Positions 16,378 to 25,652 of a stretch of 64,000 bases of DNA are shown piece by piece (the stretch's first letter is position 1; every line of letters starts with the position of its first letter). The stretch is from Saccharothrix longispora (lineage in GTDB: Bacteria > Actinomycetota > Actinomycetes > Mycobacteriales > Pseudonocardiaceae), in NCBI RefSeq assembly GCF_030852425.1, contig NZ_NSDM01000021.1:55680-119679 (forward strand), given 5' to 3'. The position numbers and the translations under genes were made by a program. The notes below the pieces were generated by a model that worked only from the letters and a program-made list of their open reading frames with translations, did no database searches and was not told the origin of the DNA.

Positions 16378-18030
16378 TCACGGGGTGACCGCGATGTTGG
16401 TCAGGCCCACCACCGCCCGGGTCACCGAGTTGGACGCGTGCACGACGTTGGGCCGGCCCGCGCACTTCGAGGTCGACGTGATCCGGATGGCGTACTGCCC
16501 CACCCCGCCCAGGTCGGAGCGGTTCCCCCGCCACACGTTGCCGCAGCCGTTCTGGAACGGCGGCGTCGCGACCGGGTTGTGCGTCTCGTAGCCGTTGGCG
16601 AACGTGCCCGGCGCGGTGAAGGTGCCCGTGTTGTCCTCGACCAGGTAGCCGATGCCCTTGACGTCCACCCACGAGTCGGCGGAGTTCCGGCCGGAGATGC
16701 CGACGCCGTCGAAGGTGTTGCCGCTGACCACCCCGTCGAACGTGCCCTCCTTGACGTCGACCGGCTCGGCGGTGACGCCGGGACCGACGCGGTTGCCCAG
16801 CACCCGCACGCGGTCGCTGCGGTCGACGCCGCCGGTGTTGCCGTGGCAGTCCCAGTTGGAACCCGCCGACCCGATGTAGACGCCTTCGCCGTACCCCGGC
16901 TGCACCAGGCCGGTGTGGGTGATCGTGGAGCCGCGCAGCACGCTGTCGGACGACGAGCGCCGGAAGTGCACCCCCTCCTCGTCCACCCGGGTCACCGTGA
17001 CGCCGTCGACGGTGGTGTGGGGGGAGTCGTCCACGACGATGCCCTTCTTCGACTCCCGCACGGTGAACCCGACCAGGTTCCAGTGCGGCGCGCCGTGCAG
17101 CCACAGGCCGTAGCCGGGGTCCCAGCCGGGGGTGGGCGCGGGGCATCCCGGTCCGCTGCCGGACGGGCCGTCGTTGACCAGCACGGCGCCCGCGCCGGCC
17201 AGCGTGATCGGGGCGGCCTCCGTGCCGGGGCGCGTGGCGGTGAACGAGCCCCGGTAGGTGCCCGGCGCCATGCGGATGGTCTGGCCCGGCGACGCCGCCG
17301 CCAGCGCGGCCCGCAACTGCGCGGCGGTCGACACGTCCACCGCCGCGCCGGCGGGGGCGGTGGTCGCGGTGACGGCGGCGCTCGCCGGGGAGGTGTTGCC
17401 CGCCGCGTCCCGCGCCCGCACGGTGAAGGTGTGCGCGGTGGCGGGCAGCAGACCGCCCACCACCGCGGACGCGTCGCCGGTCGTGGCGACCACCGCGCCG
17501 CCGGAGAGCACCTGGTAGTCGGTGACGCCGACGTCGTCGGTCGACGCGGTCCAGGCCAGGGACACCGAGCCGGCCGTCACCGCCGTGGCGCGCGGGCCGG
17601 TCGGCGCGGTGGGCGGGGACGTGTCGGGCTCGGGCACGTCGTCGCACGGCGCGCCGTCGACCGTGCAGCCGGTGGGCGTGCCCAGGCCGGTGATGTCGAA
17701 CCCGAACCCCGCCGTGCCGCCGGGTGCGACGCGCCCGTTGAACGCGGCGTTGGCGAACCGGTGGCGCCGCCCGTCGCGGGTGAGCACGGCGTTCCAGGCG
17801 TTGCCGACGGTCGAGCCGGGCGGCAGGTCGAACTCCACGACCCAGCCGGTGGTCCCCGCGTCCCCGGTGTTCGTGAGCGTGAACCGCCCGCCGTAGCCGG
17901 TGCTCCACACCGATTCCCGCGCGAACCGCGCGGTGAGCGCCGCGGCGGAGGCCGTGGCCGGTGCGACGGCGGGCGCGGCGGTGAGCAGGCAGGACACGAT
18001 GATGACCAGGACCGCGGGACGTCTTCTCAT
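16378..18030 (-). CDS. Secreted CBM2, FnIII, right-handed beta-helix protein
   Basis: A 550-residue exported protein. A Sec signal (about 1-30, ending ATASA) is followed by a CBM2-type cellulose/chitin-binding domain (about 31-125; WSTGYGGRFTLTNTG, WNAVL, FGFDITG), a fibronectin III domain (about 140-225; VSLAWTASTDDVGVTDYQV), and a parallel beta-helix region (about 230-550; repeated NTFDGVGISG-type turns). The beta-helix resembles polysaccharide lyases and pectate-lyase-like proteins, but I see no diagnostic catalytic motif, so the reaction is open. AAGGGGTG lies upstream of ATG 18030. It is divergent from the chitinase, with which it may act on insoluble polysaccharide. Confidence 0.85.
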   Translation of the reverse strand: MRRRPAVLVIIVSCLLTAAPAVAPATASAAALTARFARESVWSTGYGGRFTLTNTGDAGTTGWVVEFDLPPGSTVGNAWNAVLTRDGRRHRFANAAFNGRVAPGGTAGFGFDITGLGTPTGCTVDGAPCDDVPEPDTSPPTAPTGPRATAVTAGSVSLAWTASTDDVGVTDYQVLSGGAVVATTGDASAVVGGLLPATAHTFTVRARDAAGNTSPASAAVTATTAPAGAAVDVSTAAQLRAALAAASPGQTIRMAPGTYRGSFTATRPGTEAAPITLAGAGAVLVNDGPSGSGPGCPAPTPGWDPGYGLWLHGAPHWNLVGFTVRESKKGIVVDDSPHTTVDGVTVTRVDEEGVHFRRSSSDSVLRGSTITHTGLVQPGYGEGVYIGSAGSNWDCHGNTGGVDRSDRVRVLGNRVGPGVTAEPVDVKEGTFDGVVSGNTFDGVGISGRNSADSWVDVKGIGYLVEDNTGTFTAPGTFANGYETHNPVATPPFQNGCGNVWRGNRSDLGGVGQYAIRITSTSKCAGRPNVVHASNSVTRAVVGLTNIAVTP

Positions 18031-18504
18031 GCCGGGTGCACCCCTTCGGGACCGAGGGCCGTGGAGGGTCGCGGCTCACCCCGTGGACCTGCTCTTCATA
18101 GTGGCCGCCCGCCGGCCGGTCAACGGACCCGGCGGACGGCGGCGACCGGTGACGTACTTTTATCATGACTTGAATCAAGCCCTTCAGTAAGGTCTGGTCC
18201 GGCTGCCGCCCGTAGTGAAGGGACGTGTCGATGAAGCCACACGCACCTCGGTGACGTCGTCCCCGGCGCCCCCCACTGCGCGAGCACGACCCCGTCGTAG
18301 CACCGGGACCCCTGATCGCGTCCGCCCCCGCGCGGACCGCCGCCTCCGCACGGCAGGACGCGACCCGTCGCCCTCGCGGGCTCACCACCGCACCGCCTCC
18401 CCGCGCCCGTCGCGCCGTCGCGCCGGGGTGCCGGGGCGCCGGGGTGCCGGGGCGACGGCGGCACGAGCGACGCCGCGGGCAAGCCCCTCCGAAAGGGAAC
18501 GTCC
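18031..18504. other. Divergent promoter region of two secreted enzymes
   Basis: A 474-base stretch between the CBM2/beta-helix gene and the chitinase. It contains an AT-rich island at about 18153-18190 with a short dyad CTTGA-A-TCAAG (18169-18179), the best candidate for promoter or operator DNA, and a GC-rich 8/16-bp repeat at 18422-18453. I see no convincing gene; the open frames here are shadow frames of high-GC DNA. Confidence 0.45.
18422..18453. repeat. 16-bp tandem repeat (4 x 8 bp)
   Basis: GCCGGGGTGCCGGGGC occurs twice in tandem, equivalent to four alternating 8-bp units GCCGGGGT/GCCGGGGC, about 50 bases before the chitinase start. It is probably a slippage-prone simple repeat. Confidence 0.8.
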
Positions 18505-19706
18505 ATGCAGTCATCGGCAACACCCCGGCGCACCACCAGGTGGAGTGCCGCGGTCCTCACCCTGGCGGCCGTGGCGACGAGCCGTCGCCGTCGCCGTCGC
18601 CACCGCGCCGGCGGCCCGGGCGGCGCTGCCGGCCGGGTTCAAGAGCGTCGGCTACCTGCCGTCCTGGGCCGGCAGCGTCGACTCCATCCAGTACGGCAAG
18701 CTCACGCACGTCAACTACTCGTTCGCCCTGCCCAACGGCAACGGCACGCTCCAGGCGATCCCGGACACCGGCAAGCTCACCTCGCTGGTGAACCGGGCCC
18801 ACGCCAACGGCGTCAAGGTCTCCCTGGCCATCGGCGGCTGGAACGACGGCGACGACTCGGCGTTCGAGGCCCTCGCCGGCAACGCCACCAGCCGCGCCAC
18901 GTTCGTCGACAGCGTCGTCGGCCAGTACAACCTCGACGGCGTCGACATCGACTGGGAGTACCCGGACCCGGGCGCCTCCGCCGACAACTTCACCGCCCTC
19001 ATGAGGCAGCTCGGCACCGCCATGCGCAGCCGCGGCAAGCTCCTCACCGCCGCCGTCGTCTCCGGCGGCGGCACCGCCGAGGGCGTGCGGACCGCCGTGT
19101 TCGACCACGTCGACTGGCTCAACATCATGGCCTACGACGGCGGCTCCCCGCACGCCGACTACGACTGGTCCATCGCCGCCGCGAACCACTGGAAGGGCCG
19201 CGGCCTGCCCGCCTCCAAGACCGTGCTGGGCGTGCCGTTCCACAGCCGCCCGAACTACTACACCTACGCGCAGCTCGTGGCCGTGGACCCGGCCAACGCG
19301 AACCGCGACTGCACCACCGTCGGCGGCGTGCAGCAGTGCTACAACGGCCTGCCCACGATCCGCCGCAGGACCCGGTGGGCGGTCGCCAACGCGGGCGGCA
19401 TCACGAACTGGGAGCTGTCGCAGGACACCACCGGCAGCACCTCCCTGCTCAGCGCCATCTTCGAGGCGGCGGGCGGCGCCAACCCGCCGGTCGACCGCAC
19501 CGGCGCCGGCACCGCCAACGGCACCCCGGTGCAGCTGTGGGACTGCAACGGCACCGGCGCCCAGGAGTGGCGGGCCCAGGCCGACGGCACCCTGCGCAAC
19601 CCGGCGCTGCCTCGACGCCACCGGTGCCGGTTCGGCGGACGGCACCCGCCTCCAGGTCTGGGACTGCTTCGCCGGCGCCAACCAGGTCTGGCGCCTGCCC
19701 GCCTGA
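18505..19706 (+). pseudogene. GH18 chitinase with ricin-type lectin domain, two frame breaks
   Basis: The encoded product is a secreted chitinase: signal peptide, GH18 barrel and C-terminal ricin-B-like carbohydrate-binding repeats (GTPVQLWDCNGTGAQEW, then ADGTRLQVWDCFAGANQVW). The active-site motif DGVDIDWEYP is intact, so the barrel itself looks functional. ATG 18505 with GAAAGGGA upstream starts MQSSATPRRTTRWSAAVLTLAAV, but the signal peptide continues in another frame after about 18582, where one C too many separates ...AVATS from VAVAVATAPAARA. A second break at about 19604 separates LRNP from CLDATGAG inside the lectin domain, consistent with a short deletion. Either the gene is decaying or the sequence has two indel errors; if correct, the main frame continues in frame towards the next gene. 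Confidence 0.8.
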
Positions 19707-19792
19707 TCCGCCCCTCGCGGCCCGCGTCCCTCCCGAAGGGGTGCGGGCCGTGCCCGGTTGCCGGCGCGCACCGGACCCGGAAGGGTTGTCCC

Positions 19793-20734
19793 ATGAAGGA
19801 CGAACGGGACGGCGTGGCGCTGACCAACCTCGACCAGCCCCTCTTCGACGGCACCGACGCGACCAAGGGCGACCTCGTCGACTACCTCGACGCCGTGCGC
19901 GACCGGATCATCCTGGTGCTGGCCGGGCGGCCCCTGACCGTCGTGCGGGTGCGCCCCGGGCAGGAGCCGTTCACCCAGAAGAACCTGCCCAAGTACACGC
20001 CGGACTGGGTGCCGACCACCACGCTGTGGGCGGAGACGTCCAAGCGGGAGATCCGCTACGCGGTGTGCGACGACCGCCGCACCCTGCTCTGGTTCGCCAA
20101 CCAGCGCGCCGTCGAGTACCACGTCACGCTCGGCCCGGCGGGCGCGTTCGACCGGCCCACCCACCTCGTGCTCGACCTCGACCCGCCCGCGGGCGCGGGC
20201 TTCGACGCCGTGGTCGCCGCCGCGGACCTCGTGCGCCGCGCGCTGGCCGACGACGGGCTCACCGGCGTGGTCAAGACCAGCGGCTCCAAGGGCGTGCACG
20301 TCTTCGTCCCGGTCGACGGCACGGACGACGACGTGGCCGCCGCGACCCGCGCCCTGGCGGCCCGCGCGGAACGGCTCGACCCCGCCATCGCCACCACCGC
20401 GTTCATCAAGGACGACCGGCACGGCAAGGTGTTCCTCGACTCGACCCGCGCGTACGGGGCGACCGTGGCCGCCGCCTACAGCCCGCGCATCCGGTCGGGC
20501 GCGACCGTGTCGTTCCCGGTCGCGTGGGACGACCTGGCCTCCGTGACGCCCGCCGACTTCACCGTGCGGACGGCGCCGGCCCTGCTCGGCGACGCGGACC
20601 CGTGGCACGAGTGGATGCCCGCGCCGCAGCGGCTGCCCGACGACCTCGTGGCGGAGGGGCACACCATCCCCGTCGCCCGCGTGCAGGCCATGCACGAGGG
20701 CAAGCGCCGCGCCCGCGCGCAGCGCGCGCGGTAG
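19793..20734 (+). CDS. LigD-type DNA polymerase/primase domain protein
   Basis: A 313-residue stand-alone polymerase domain of the archaeo-eukaryotic primase fold, related to the PolDom of LigD used in non-homologous end joining. Key motifs: LDLDPP with the metal-binding aspartates, TSGSKGVHVFVP (the SxGxH nucleotide-binding motif) and FLDSTRA. There is no ligase or nuclease domain and no ku gene in the window, as is common for separate actinobacterial PolDoms. ATG 19793 has GGAAGGG upstream. Because of the chitinase frameshift its frame is continuous with the chitinase main frame; the gene's own ribosome binding site and homology start argue for independence. Confidence 0.9.
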   Translation: MKDERDGVALTNLDQPLFDGTDATKGDLVDYLDAVRDRIILVLAGRPLTVVRVRPGQEPFTQKNLPKYTPDWVPTTTLWAETSKREIRYAVCDDRRTLLWFANQRAVEYHVTLGPAGAFDRPTHLVLDLDPPAGAGFDAVVAAADLVRRALADDGLTGVVKTSGSKGVHVFVPVDGTDDDVAAATRALAARAERLDPAIATTAFIKDDRHGKVFLDSTRAYGATVAAAYSPRIRSGATVSFPVAWDDLASVTPADFTVRTAPALLGDADPWHEWMPAPQRLPDDLVAEGHTIPVARVQAMHEGKRRARAQRAR

Positions 20735-20848
20735 GCGGCCGGCACAGCGCCCGTGCGGCCGAACGCGCCACGACGAAAGTCGCTACCGCACCGGTCCCCC
20801 AGCACCCACGCTTCACCGTGGCGATCCCTACACCCTGCGGAGGAAGCC

Positions 20849-22150
20849 ATGTCCCTGAAGCGGACGATCCCGCTCGCGAGCACCCTGCTGCTCGCCGCGG
20901 CCCTGCTGAGCCCACCCGCGGCGACGGCGGGGACCCCGGCCGCCGCCCTCGCCGTGCCGGACATCTCCCTGGCGAACGTCCAGGCCCACCTCGGCGACCT
21001 CCAGACCATCGCCACGAACAACGGCGGCAACCGGGCGCACGGGCGGCCGGGTTACCTGGCGTCGGTCAACCACCTCCGCGCCAAGCTCGACGCGGCCGGC
21101 TACACCACGTCCGTGCAGCAGTTCACCAGCAGCGGCGCGACCGGGTACAACCTGATCGCCGACTGGCCGGGCGGCGACCCGGACGACGTGCTCATGCTCG
21201 GCGGCCACCTGGACAGCGTCAGCGCCGGACCGGGCATCAACGACAACGGCACCGGTTCGGCCGGCCTGCTGGAGGTCGCGCTGACCGTGTCGCGGCAGGC
21301 CCTCGCGCCGCGGAAGCACATCCGGTTCGGCTGGTGGGGCGCGGAGGAGCTGGGCCTGGTCGGCTCGACCTACTACGTGAACCAGTTGCCGACCGCCGAG
21401 AAGTCCCGGATCAAGGCGTACCTGAACTTCGACATGATCGGGTCGCCGAACCCGGGGTACTTCGTCTACAGCGCCTCCGGTCAACCCGCCGGGTCGCTGG
21501 CGCTCCAGCAGACGCTCCAGGCGGCGTTCACCGTGCCGACCGAGCTGACCTCCGTCGGCGGGCGGTCCGACCACGCGGCGTTCGCGCGGGCGGGCATCCC
21601 GGTCGGCGGGCTGTTCACCGGCGCCGAGGTCGTCAAGACCGCGGCGCAGGCGCAGAAGTGGGGCGGTTCGTCGGGCGTCGCGTTCGACCGCTGCTACCAC
21701 CGCTCGTGCGACACGCTGACCAACGTCGACGCCACCGCGCTGGACCGCAACAGCGACGCCATCGCGTACGCGCTGTGGACGCTGGCCGGGACCGGCGGCG
21801 GCACCCCCGGGCCGCGGTTCGAGAACGCGACCGACTTCGCGATCCCGGACCTGGGCACGGTCGAGAGCCCGATCGCGGTGTCCGGCGTGACGGGCAACGC
21901 GCCGTCCGCGCTGGCGGTCGGCGTGGACATCACCCACACCTACCGGGGCGACCTGGTGATCGACCTGGTCGCCCCGGACGGCACGGCGTTCCGGGTGAAG
22001 AACTCCAGCGGCGACAGCGGTGACGGCCTCGTCACCACCTACACCGTCGACGCCTCGGGCGAGGTCGCGAACGGCACGTGGAAGCTGCGCGTGCGGGACG
22101 CGGCGTCGGCGGACGTCGGCCGGGTCAACGGCTGGTCGCTCCAGTTCTGA
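20849..22150 (+). CDS. Secreted M28 aminopeptidase with P domain
   Basis: A 433-residue exported zinc aminopeptidase similar to the Streptomyces griseus aminopeptidase family. A signal peptide (about 1-30) precedes the M28 catalytic domain with the metal and catalytic elements GGHLDS, NDNGTGSAG, WGAEELGLVGS, FDMIGS and the late histidine in GGRSDHAAF. A C-terminal proprotein-convertase P domain (about 320-433; ITHTYRGDLVIDLVAPDGT, GTWKLRVRD) follows. ATG 20849 has GGAGGAAG upstream. It probably works with the S8 peptidase and prolyl aminopeptidase encoded elsewhere here in peptide scavenging. The stop faces the converging phzF-like gene 25 bp away. Confidence 0.93.
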   Translation: MSLKRTIPLASTLLLAAALLSPPAATAGTPAAALAVPDISLANVQAHLGDLQTIATNNGGNRAHGRPGYLASVNHLRAKLDAAGYTTSVQQFTSSGATGYNLIADWPGGDPDDVLMLGGHLDSVSAGPGINDNGTGSAGLLEVALTVSRQALAPRKHIRFGWWGAEELGLVGSTYYVNQLPTAEKSRIKAYLNFDMIGSPNPGYFVYSASGQPAGSLALQQTLQAAFTVPTELTSVGGRSDHAAFARAGIPVGGLFTGAEVVKTAAQAQKWGGSSGVAFDRCYHRSCDTLTNVDATALDRNSDAIAYALWTLAGTGGGTPGPRFENATDFAIPDLGTVESPIAVSGVTGNAPSALAVGVDITHTYRGDLVIDLVAPDGTAFRVKNSSGDSGDGLVTTYTVDASGEVANGTWKLRVRDAASADVGRVNGWSLQF

Positions 22151-22175
22151 CGGTCGGGTGCGGTCACCGGGCCGG

Positions 22176-23015
22176 TCAGACCTCGACCGTCCCGGTGATC
22201 GCCCGCCGCACGGCGCCGCCGATCCACAGGGTGTCGCCGTCCTTCGAGACGCGGATGCGCGCGGCCCGCCCCAGGACCGTGCCCTGGGCGGCCACGTAGC
22301 TCGGCGGCGCCACGCCCTCGTCCAGGAGCCAGTGCGCCAGGCCGGCGTTGAGGCTGCCGGTGGCCGGGTCCTCGGGCCCGGCGCCTCCGCCGGGCAGGAG
22401 GGCGCGGACCTCGAAGTCGGCGTCCGCGCCGGCCGGGTGGGGGCCGACGAGGCCGATGTCCAGGCCCGCCAGATCGACAGGGTCGGCGGTCACGTCGAGC
22501 ACCCGGGCGGCGTCGGCGAGCCGGACGCCGATCCACTGCGGGCCGTTGACCAGCCACGAGCAGCCCAGGACCTCGGCCCGGTCCAGGCCGAGCCCGGCGG
22601 CGACCCGGGCGACCAGCGGTTCCTCGACCGGTTCGTACCGGGTCAGCGGCGGCGCGGCGAACGCCAGGTCGTCGCCGTCCACGCGGACCGGCACCAGACC
22701 GGCCGCGCACTGCTGGAAGACCACGCCGGGCGCGGCGGAGTTGCCGCCCGCGGCCAGCCACGCGTACGCCGAGCCGAGCGTGGGGTGCCCGGCGAACGGC
22801 AGCTCGCCGCCCGTGGTGAAGATCCGCACGCGGTAGTCCGCGCCGGGATCGGTGGGTGCGAGCAGGAACGTCGTCTCGGACAGGTTCGTCCACGCCGCGA
22901 AGCGGCGCATGGCCTCGTCGGAGAGGTCGTCCGCCCCGTGGACGACCGCGAGCGGGTTGCCCGCGTACGCGGCGGAGCCGAAGACGTCGACCTGGTGGAA
23001 CGGGTGCGTGCCCAT
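22176..23015 (-). CDS. PhzF family isomerase/epimerase-like protein
   Basis: A 279-residue PhzF-fold protein made of two diaminopimelate-epimerase-like halves. The N-terminus FHQVDVFGSAAYAGNPLAVV is typical, the catalytic glutamate of PhzF is present in NLSETTFLL, and GGELPFAGHPTLGSA and DPATGSLNAGLAHWL complete the active-site loops. PhzF itself isomerises a phenazine precursor, but most genomic homologues have unknown substrates and no phenazine genes are seen. It is divergent from the PadR gene over 66 bp containing a clear dyad, suggesting shared control. Confidence 0.88.
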   Translation of the reverse strand: MGTHPFHQVDVFGSAAYAGNPLAVVHGADDLSDEAMRRFAAWTNLSETTFLLAPTDPGADYRVRIFTTGGELPFAGHPTLGSAYAWLAAGGNSAAPGVVFQQCAAGLVPVRVDGDDLAFAAPPLTRYEPVEEPLVARVAAGLGLDRAEVLGCSWLVNGPQWIGVRLADAARVLDVTADPVDLAGLDIGLVGPHPAGADADFEVRALLPGGGAGPEDPATGSLNAGLAHWLLDEGVAPPSYVAAQGTVLGRAARIRVSKDGDTLWIGGAVRRAITGTVEV

Positions 23016-23036
23016 GCCTCGTCACGGTACTCCTTA

Positions 23037-23050
23037 TGCAACTTGTTGCA
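23037..23050. promoter_or_regulatory. Operator-like dyad in phzF-padR spacer
   Basis: TGCAAC-TT-GTTGCA is a perfect inverted repeat with 6-bp arms and a 2-bp centre, midway in the 66-bp gap between the divergent PhzF-like and PadR genes. A related half-site GTTGCA recurs at about 23060. It is a strong candidate for autoregulation by the PadR repressor and co-control of phzF. Confidence 0.6.
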
Positions 23051-23081
23051 CTGCACTCCGTTGCACGTTACGGTGCGGCGC

Positions 23082-23639
23082 ATGGCGTTGGAGCACGCGA
23101 TCCTGGTCTCGCTCGACGAGCGCTCCGGCTCGGGCTACGAGCTGGCGCGCCGCTTCGACCGGTCGATCGGCTTCTTCTGGGCCGCCACCCACCAGCAGAT
23201 CTACCGCACGCTCAAGCGCATGGTGGAACTCGGCTGGGTGTCGGTGGACGAGGTCGCCCAGGACGGCAGACCGGACAAGAAGGTCTACGACATCACCGCG
23301 GCGGGCCACGAGGAGCTGCGCCGGTGGGTGGCGGAGCCGAGCGAGCCCGAGACGTTCCGGCACGACCTGTCGGTGAAGGTGCGCGGGGCGTCGCTGGGCG
23401 ACGCGGCCGTGCTCGCCGACGAGGTGGCGCGGCACCGCGACCTGCACGGGGAACGGCTCGACGCGTACCGCGCCATCGAGAAGAAGGACTTCCCCGACCC
23501 GTCCGCCCTGTCCGGGCGGCAGCTGCACCAGTACCTGGTCCTGCGCGGCGGCGTGCGGGCCGAGCAGGCGCTGGTCGAGTGGTGCGACGAGGTGCTCGCC
23601 GCCCTGCGCCAGGACGAATCCCGAGAGGACCGGCGATGA
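23082..23639 (+). CDS. PadR family transcriptional regulator
   Basis: A 185-residue PadR-type regulator: an N-terminal winged helix (about 1-80; LEHAILVSLDERSGSGYELARRF, IYRTLKRMVELGWV, KKVYDITAAGHEELRRW) and a helical C-terminal dimerisation domain, the subfamily-2 layout. ATG 23082 starts directly at the domain. The stop overlaps the next start by ATGA at 23636-23639, so it is translated with the flavin oxidoreductase gene. Members usually repress adjacent genes and respond to phenolic or drug-like ligands; the ligand here is unknown. Confidence 0.92.
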   Translation: MALEHAILVSLDERSGSGYELARRFDRSIGFFWAATHQQIYRTLKRMVELGWVSVDEVAQDGRPDKKVYDITAAGHEELRRWVAEPSEPETFRHDLSVKVRGASLGDAAVLADEVARHRDLHGERLDAYRAIEKKDFPDPSALSGRQLHQYLVLRGGVRAEQALVEWCDEVLAALRQDESREDRR

Positions 23640-25642
23640 CCGAGTACCCGACCCTGCTGTCGCCGCTCGACCTGGGCTTCACGACGCTGCCCAACCGCGT
23701 CCTCATGGGCTCCATGCACACCGGCAACGAGGACCGCGCCAAGGACTTCGACGCCCTCGCCGCCTACTTCGCCGAACGGGCGCGCGGCGGCGTCGGGCTG
23801 ATCGTCACCGGCGGCTTCGCGCCGAACCGGGTGGGCTCGCTCTACCCGTTCGCCTCCAAGCTCACCACGCGAGGCGAGGCGCGGAACCACCGCGCGATCA
23901 CCCAGGCCGTGCACGAGAACGGCGGGAAGATCGCCCTCCAGCTGCTGCACGCGGGCCGCTACGCCTACCACCCGTTCAGCGTGTCCGCGTCGGCGATCAG
24001 GGCGCCGATCTCGAAGTTCCGGCCCCGCGCGCTGGGCGACCGGGGCGTGCGGGGGCAGGTCGACGCGTTCGCCCGCGCCACCGCCCTGGCCCGCGAGGCC
24101 GGGTACGACGGCATCGAGGTCATGGGCTCCGAGGGCTACTTCATCAACCAGTTCCTCGCGCCCCGCACCAACCGGCGCACCGACCGCTGGGGCGGCACGC
24201 CGGAGAACCGCCGCCGCCTCGCCGTCGAGGTCGTGCGCCGCTGCCGCGAGGCCGCCGGGCCCGATTTCGTCATCGTCTACCGGCTGTCGGTGCTCGACCT
24301 GGTCGAGGACGGGCAGACCTGGGACGAGGTGGTCGCGCTCGGGCAGGAGGTCGAGGCGGCGGGCGCGACGATCATCAACACCGGCATCGGCTGGCACGAG
24401 GCCCGCGTGCCCACCATCGTCACCTCCGTGCCGCGCGCCGCGTTCACCGGCGTCACCGCGCGCCTGAAGCCGCTCGTCGGCATCCCCGTCGTCACCTCGA
24501 ACCGGATCAACATGCCGCAGGTCGCCGAGGAGGTCCTGGCGCGCGGCGACGCCGACCTGGTGTCGATGGCACGGCCGTTCCTCGCCGACCCGGACTGGGT
24601 GCGCAAGGCCGCCGAGGGCCGCGCGGACGAGATCAACACGTGCATCGCGTGCAACCAGGCGTGCCTGGACCACACCTTCTCGCTGAAGAAGGCCACCTGC
24701 CTGGTCAACCCGCGCGCCGGCAACGAGACCACGCTGGTGCTGCGACCGACCCGGCGGGTGAAGCGGGTCGCGGTGGTCGGCGCGGGACCGGCGGGGCTGG
24801 CCGCGGCCACGTCGCTGGCCGAGCGCGGGCACGCGGTGGAGCTGTTCGAGGCCGACGACGACATCGGCGGCCAGTTCGCCATCGCCCGGCGCATCCCCGG
24901 CAAGGAGGAGTTCGCCGAGACGATCCGCTACTACCGGCGGCGCGTCGAGCTGACCGGGGTGAAGCCGCACCTCGGCCGGCGCGCCTCGGCCGACGACCTG
25001 ACCGGCTTCGACGAGGTCGTCGTCGCCACCGGTGTCGTGCCGCGCGTCCCGGCGATCCCCGGCGTCGAGCGCGCCCTGTCCTACGTGGACGTCGTGCGGC
25101 ACGGCGCCGAGGTCGGCCCCCGGGTCGCGGTGATCGGCGCCGGCGGCATCGGCGTCGACGTGTGCGAGTTCCTGACCCACACCCCGGCGGACCTGGCCGG
25201 CTGGCGCGCCGAGTGGGGCGTCGCCGACCCCGCCGAGCACCGGGGCGGCGTCACCGCGCCCGCGCCCGCCCCACCCGCCCGGCAGGTGTACCTGTTGCAG
25301 CGCAAGACCTCCCGCATCGGCAAGGACCTGGGCAGGACGACCGGCTGGGTGCACCGCGCGGCGCTGCGGGCCAAGGGCGTGGAGGAGCTGACCGGGGTCC
25401 ACTACGAGCGCATCGACGACGAGGGCCTGCACATCGCGTTCGGCCCGGAGCGGCGGGACCCGCGCGTGCTCGCGGTGGACGCCGTCGTGCTCTGCGCGGG
25501 CCAGGAGCCGGTGCGCGACCTCGTCGACGACCTGGCGGCGCGCGGCGTCGTCACCCACGTCATCGGCGGCGCGGACGTCGCCGCCGAACTGGACGCCAAG
25601 CGCGCCATCGACCAGGGCACGCGCCTGGCCGCCACCATCTGA
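23636..25642 (+). CDS. 2,4-dienoyl-CoA reductase-like FMN/FAD/4Fe-4S oxidoreductase
   Basis: A 668-residue two-part flavoenzyme of the old yellow enzyme/FadH group. The N-terminal TIM barrel (about 1-340) binds FMN (LQLLHAGRYAY, GYDGIEVMGSEGYFINQF), a 4Fe-4S cluster ligand set follows (CIACNQACLDHTF...TCLVNP, about 337-358), and the C-terminal half has Rossmann FAD and NAD(P) motifs (VVGAGPAGLAAA, VIGAGGIGVD). FadH reduces unsaturated acyl-CoA double bonds with NADPH; related enzymes reduce enones, so the substrate may differ. It overlaps padR by four bases and is followed ten bases later by a SnoaL-like gene, forming a three-gene operon. Confidence 0.9.
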   Translation: MTEYPTLLSPLDLGFTTLPNRVLMGSMHTGNEDRAKDFDALAAYFAERARGGVGLIVTGGFAPNRVGSLYPFASKLTTRGEARNHRAITQAVHENGGKIALQLLHAGRYAYHPFSVSASAIRAPISKFRPRALGDRGVRGQVDAFARATALAREAGYDGIEVMGSEGYFINQFLAPRTNRRTDRWGGTPENRRRLAVEVVRRCREAAGPDFVIVYRLSVLDLVEDGQTWDEVVALGQEVEAAGATIINTGIGWHEARVPTIVTSVPRAAFTGVTARLKPLVGIPVVTSNRINMPQVAEEVLARGDADLVSMARPFLADPDWVRKAAEGRADEINTCIACNQACLDHTFSLKKATCLVNPRAGNETTLVLRPTRRVKRVAVVGAGPAGLAAATSLAERGHAVELFEADDDIGGQFAIARRIPGKEEFAETIRYYRRRVELTGVKPHLGRRASADDLTGFDEVVVATGVVPRVPAIPGVERALSYVDVVRHGAEVGPRVAVIGAGGIGVDVCEFLTHTPADLAGWRAEWGVADPAEHRGGVTAPAPAPPARQVYLLQRKTSRIGKDLGRTTGWVHRAALRAKGVEELTGVHYERIDDEGLHIAFGPERRDPRVLAVDAVVLCAGQEPVRDLVDDLAARGVVTHVIGGADVAAELDAKRAIDQGTRLAATI

Positions 25643-25652
25643 GAGGAGCACC

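Noticed and set aside
18190..18204. GGTCTGGTCC resembling a DasR or chitinase-promoter element near the chitinase.
   Set aside because: It is not palindromic and lacks the second half of the DasR site; the match is too short to annotate.
20737..20760. GGCCGGCAC/GTGCGGCC as terminator of the LigD-type gene.
   Set aside because: The stem has a bulge and is short; it may contribute but is too weak to list.
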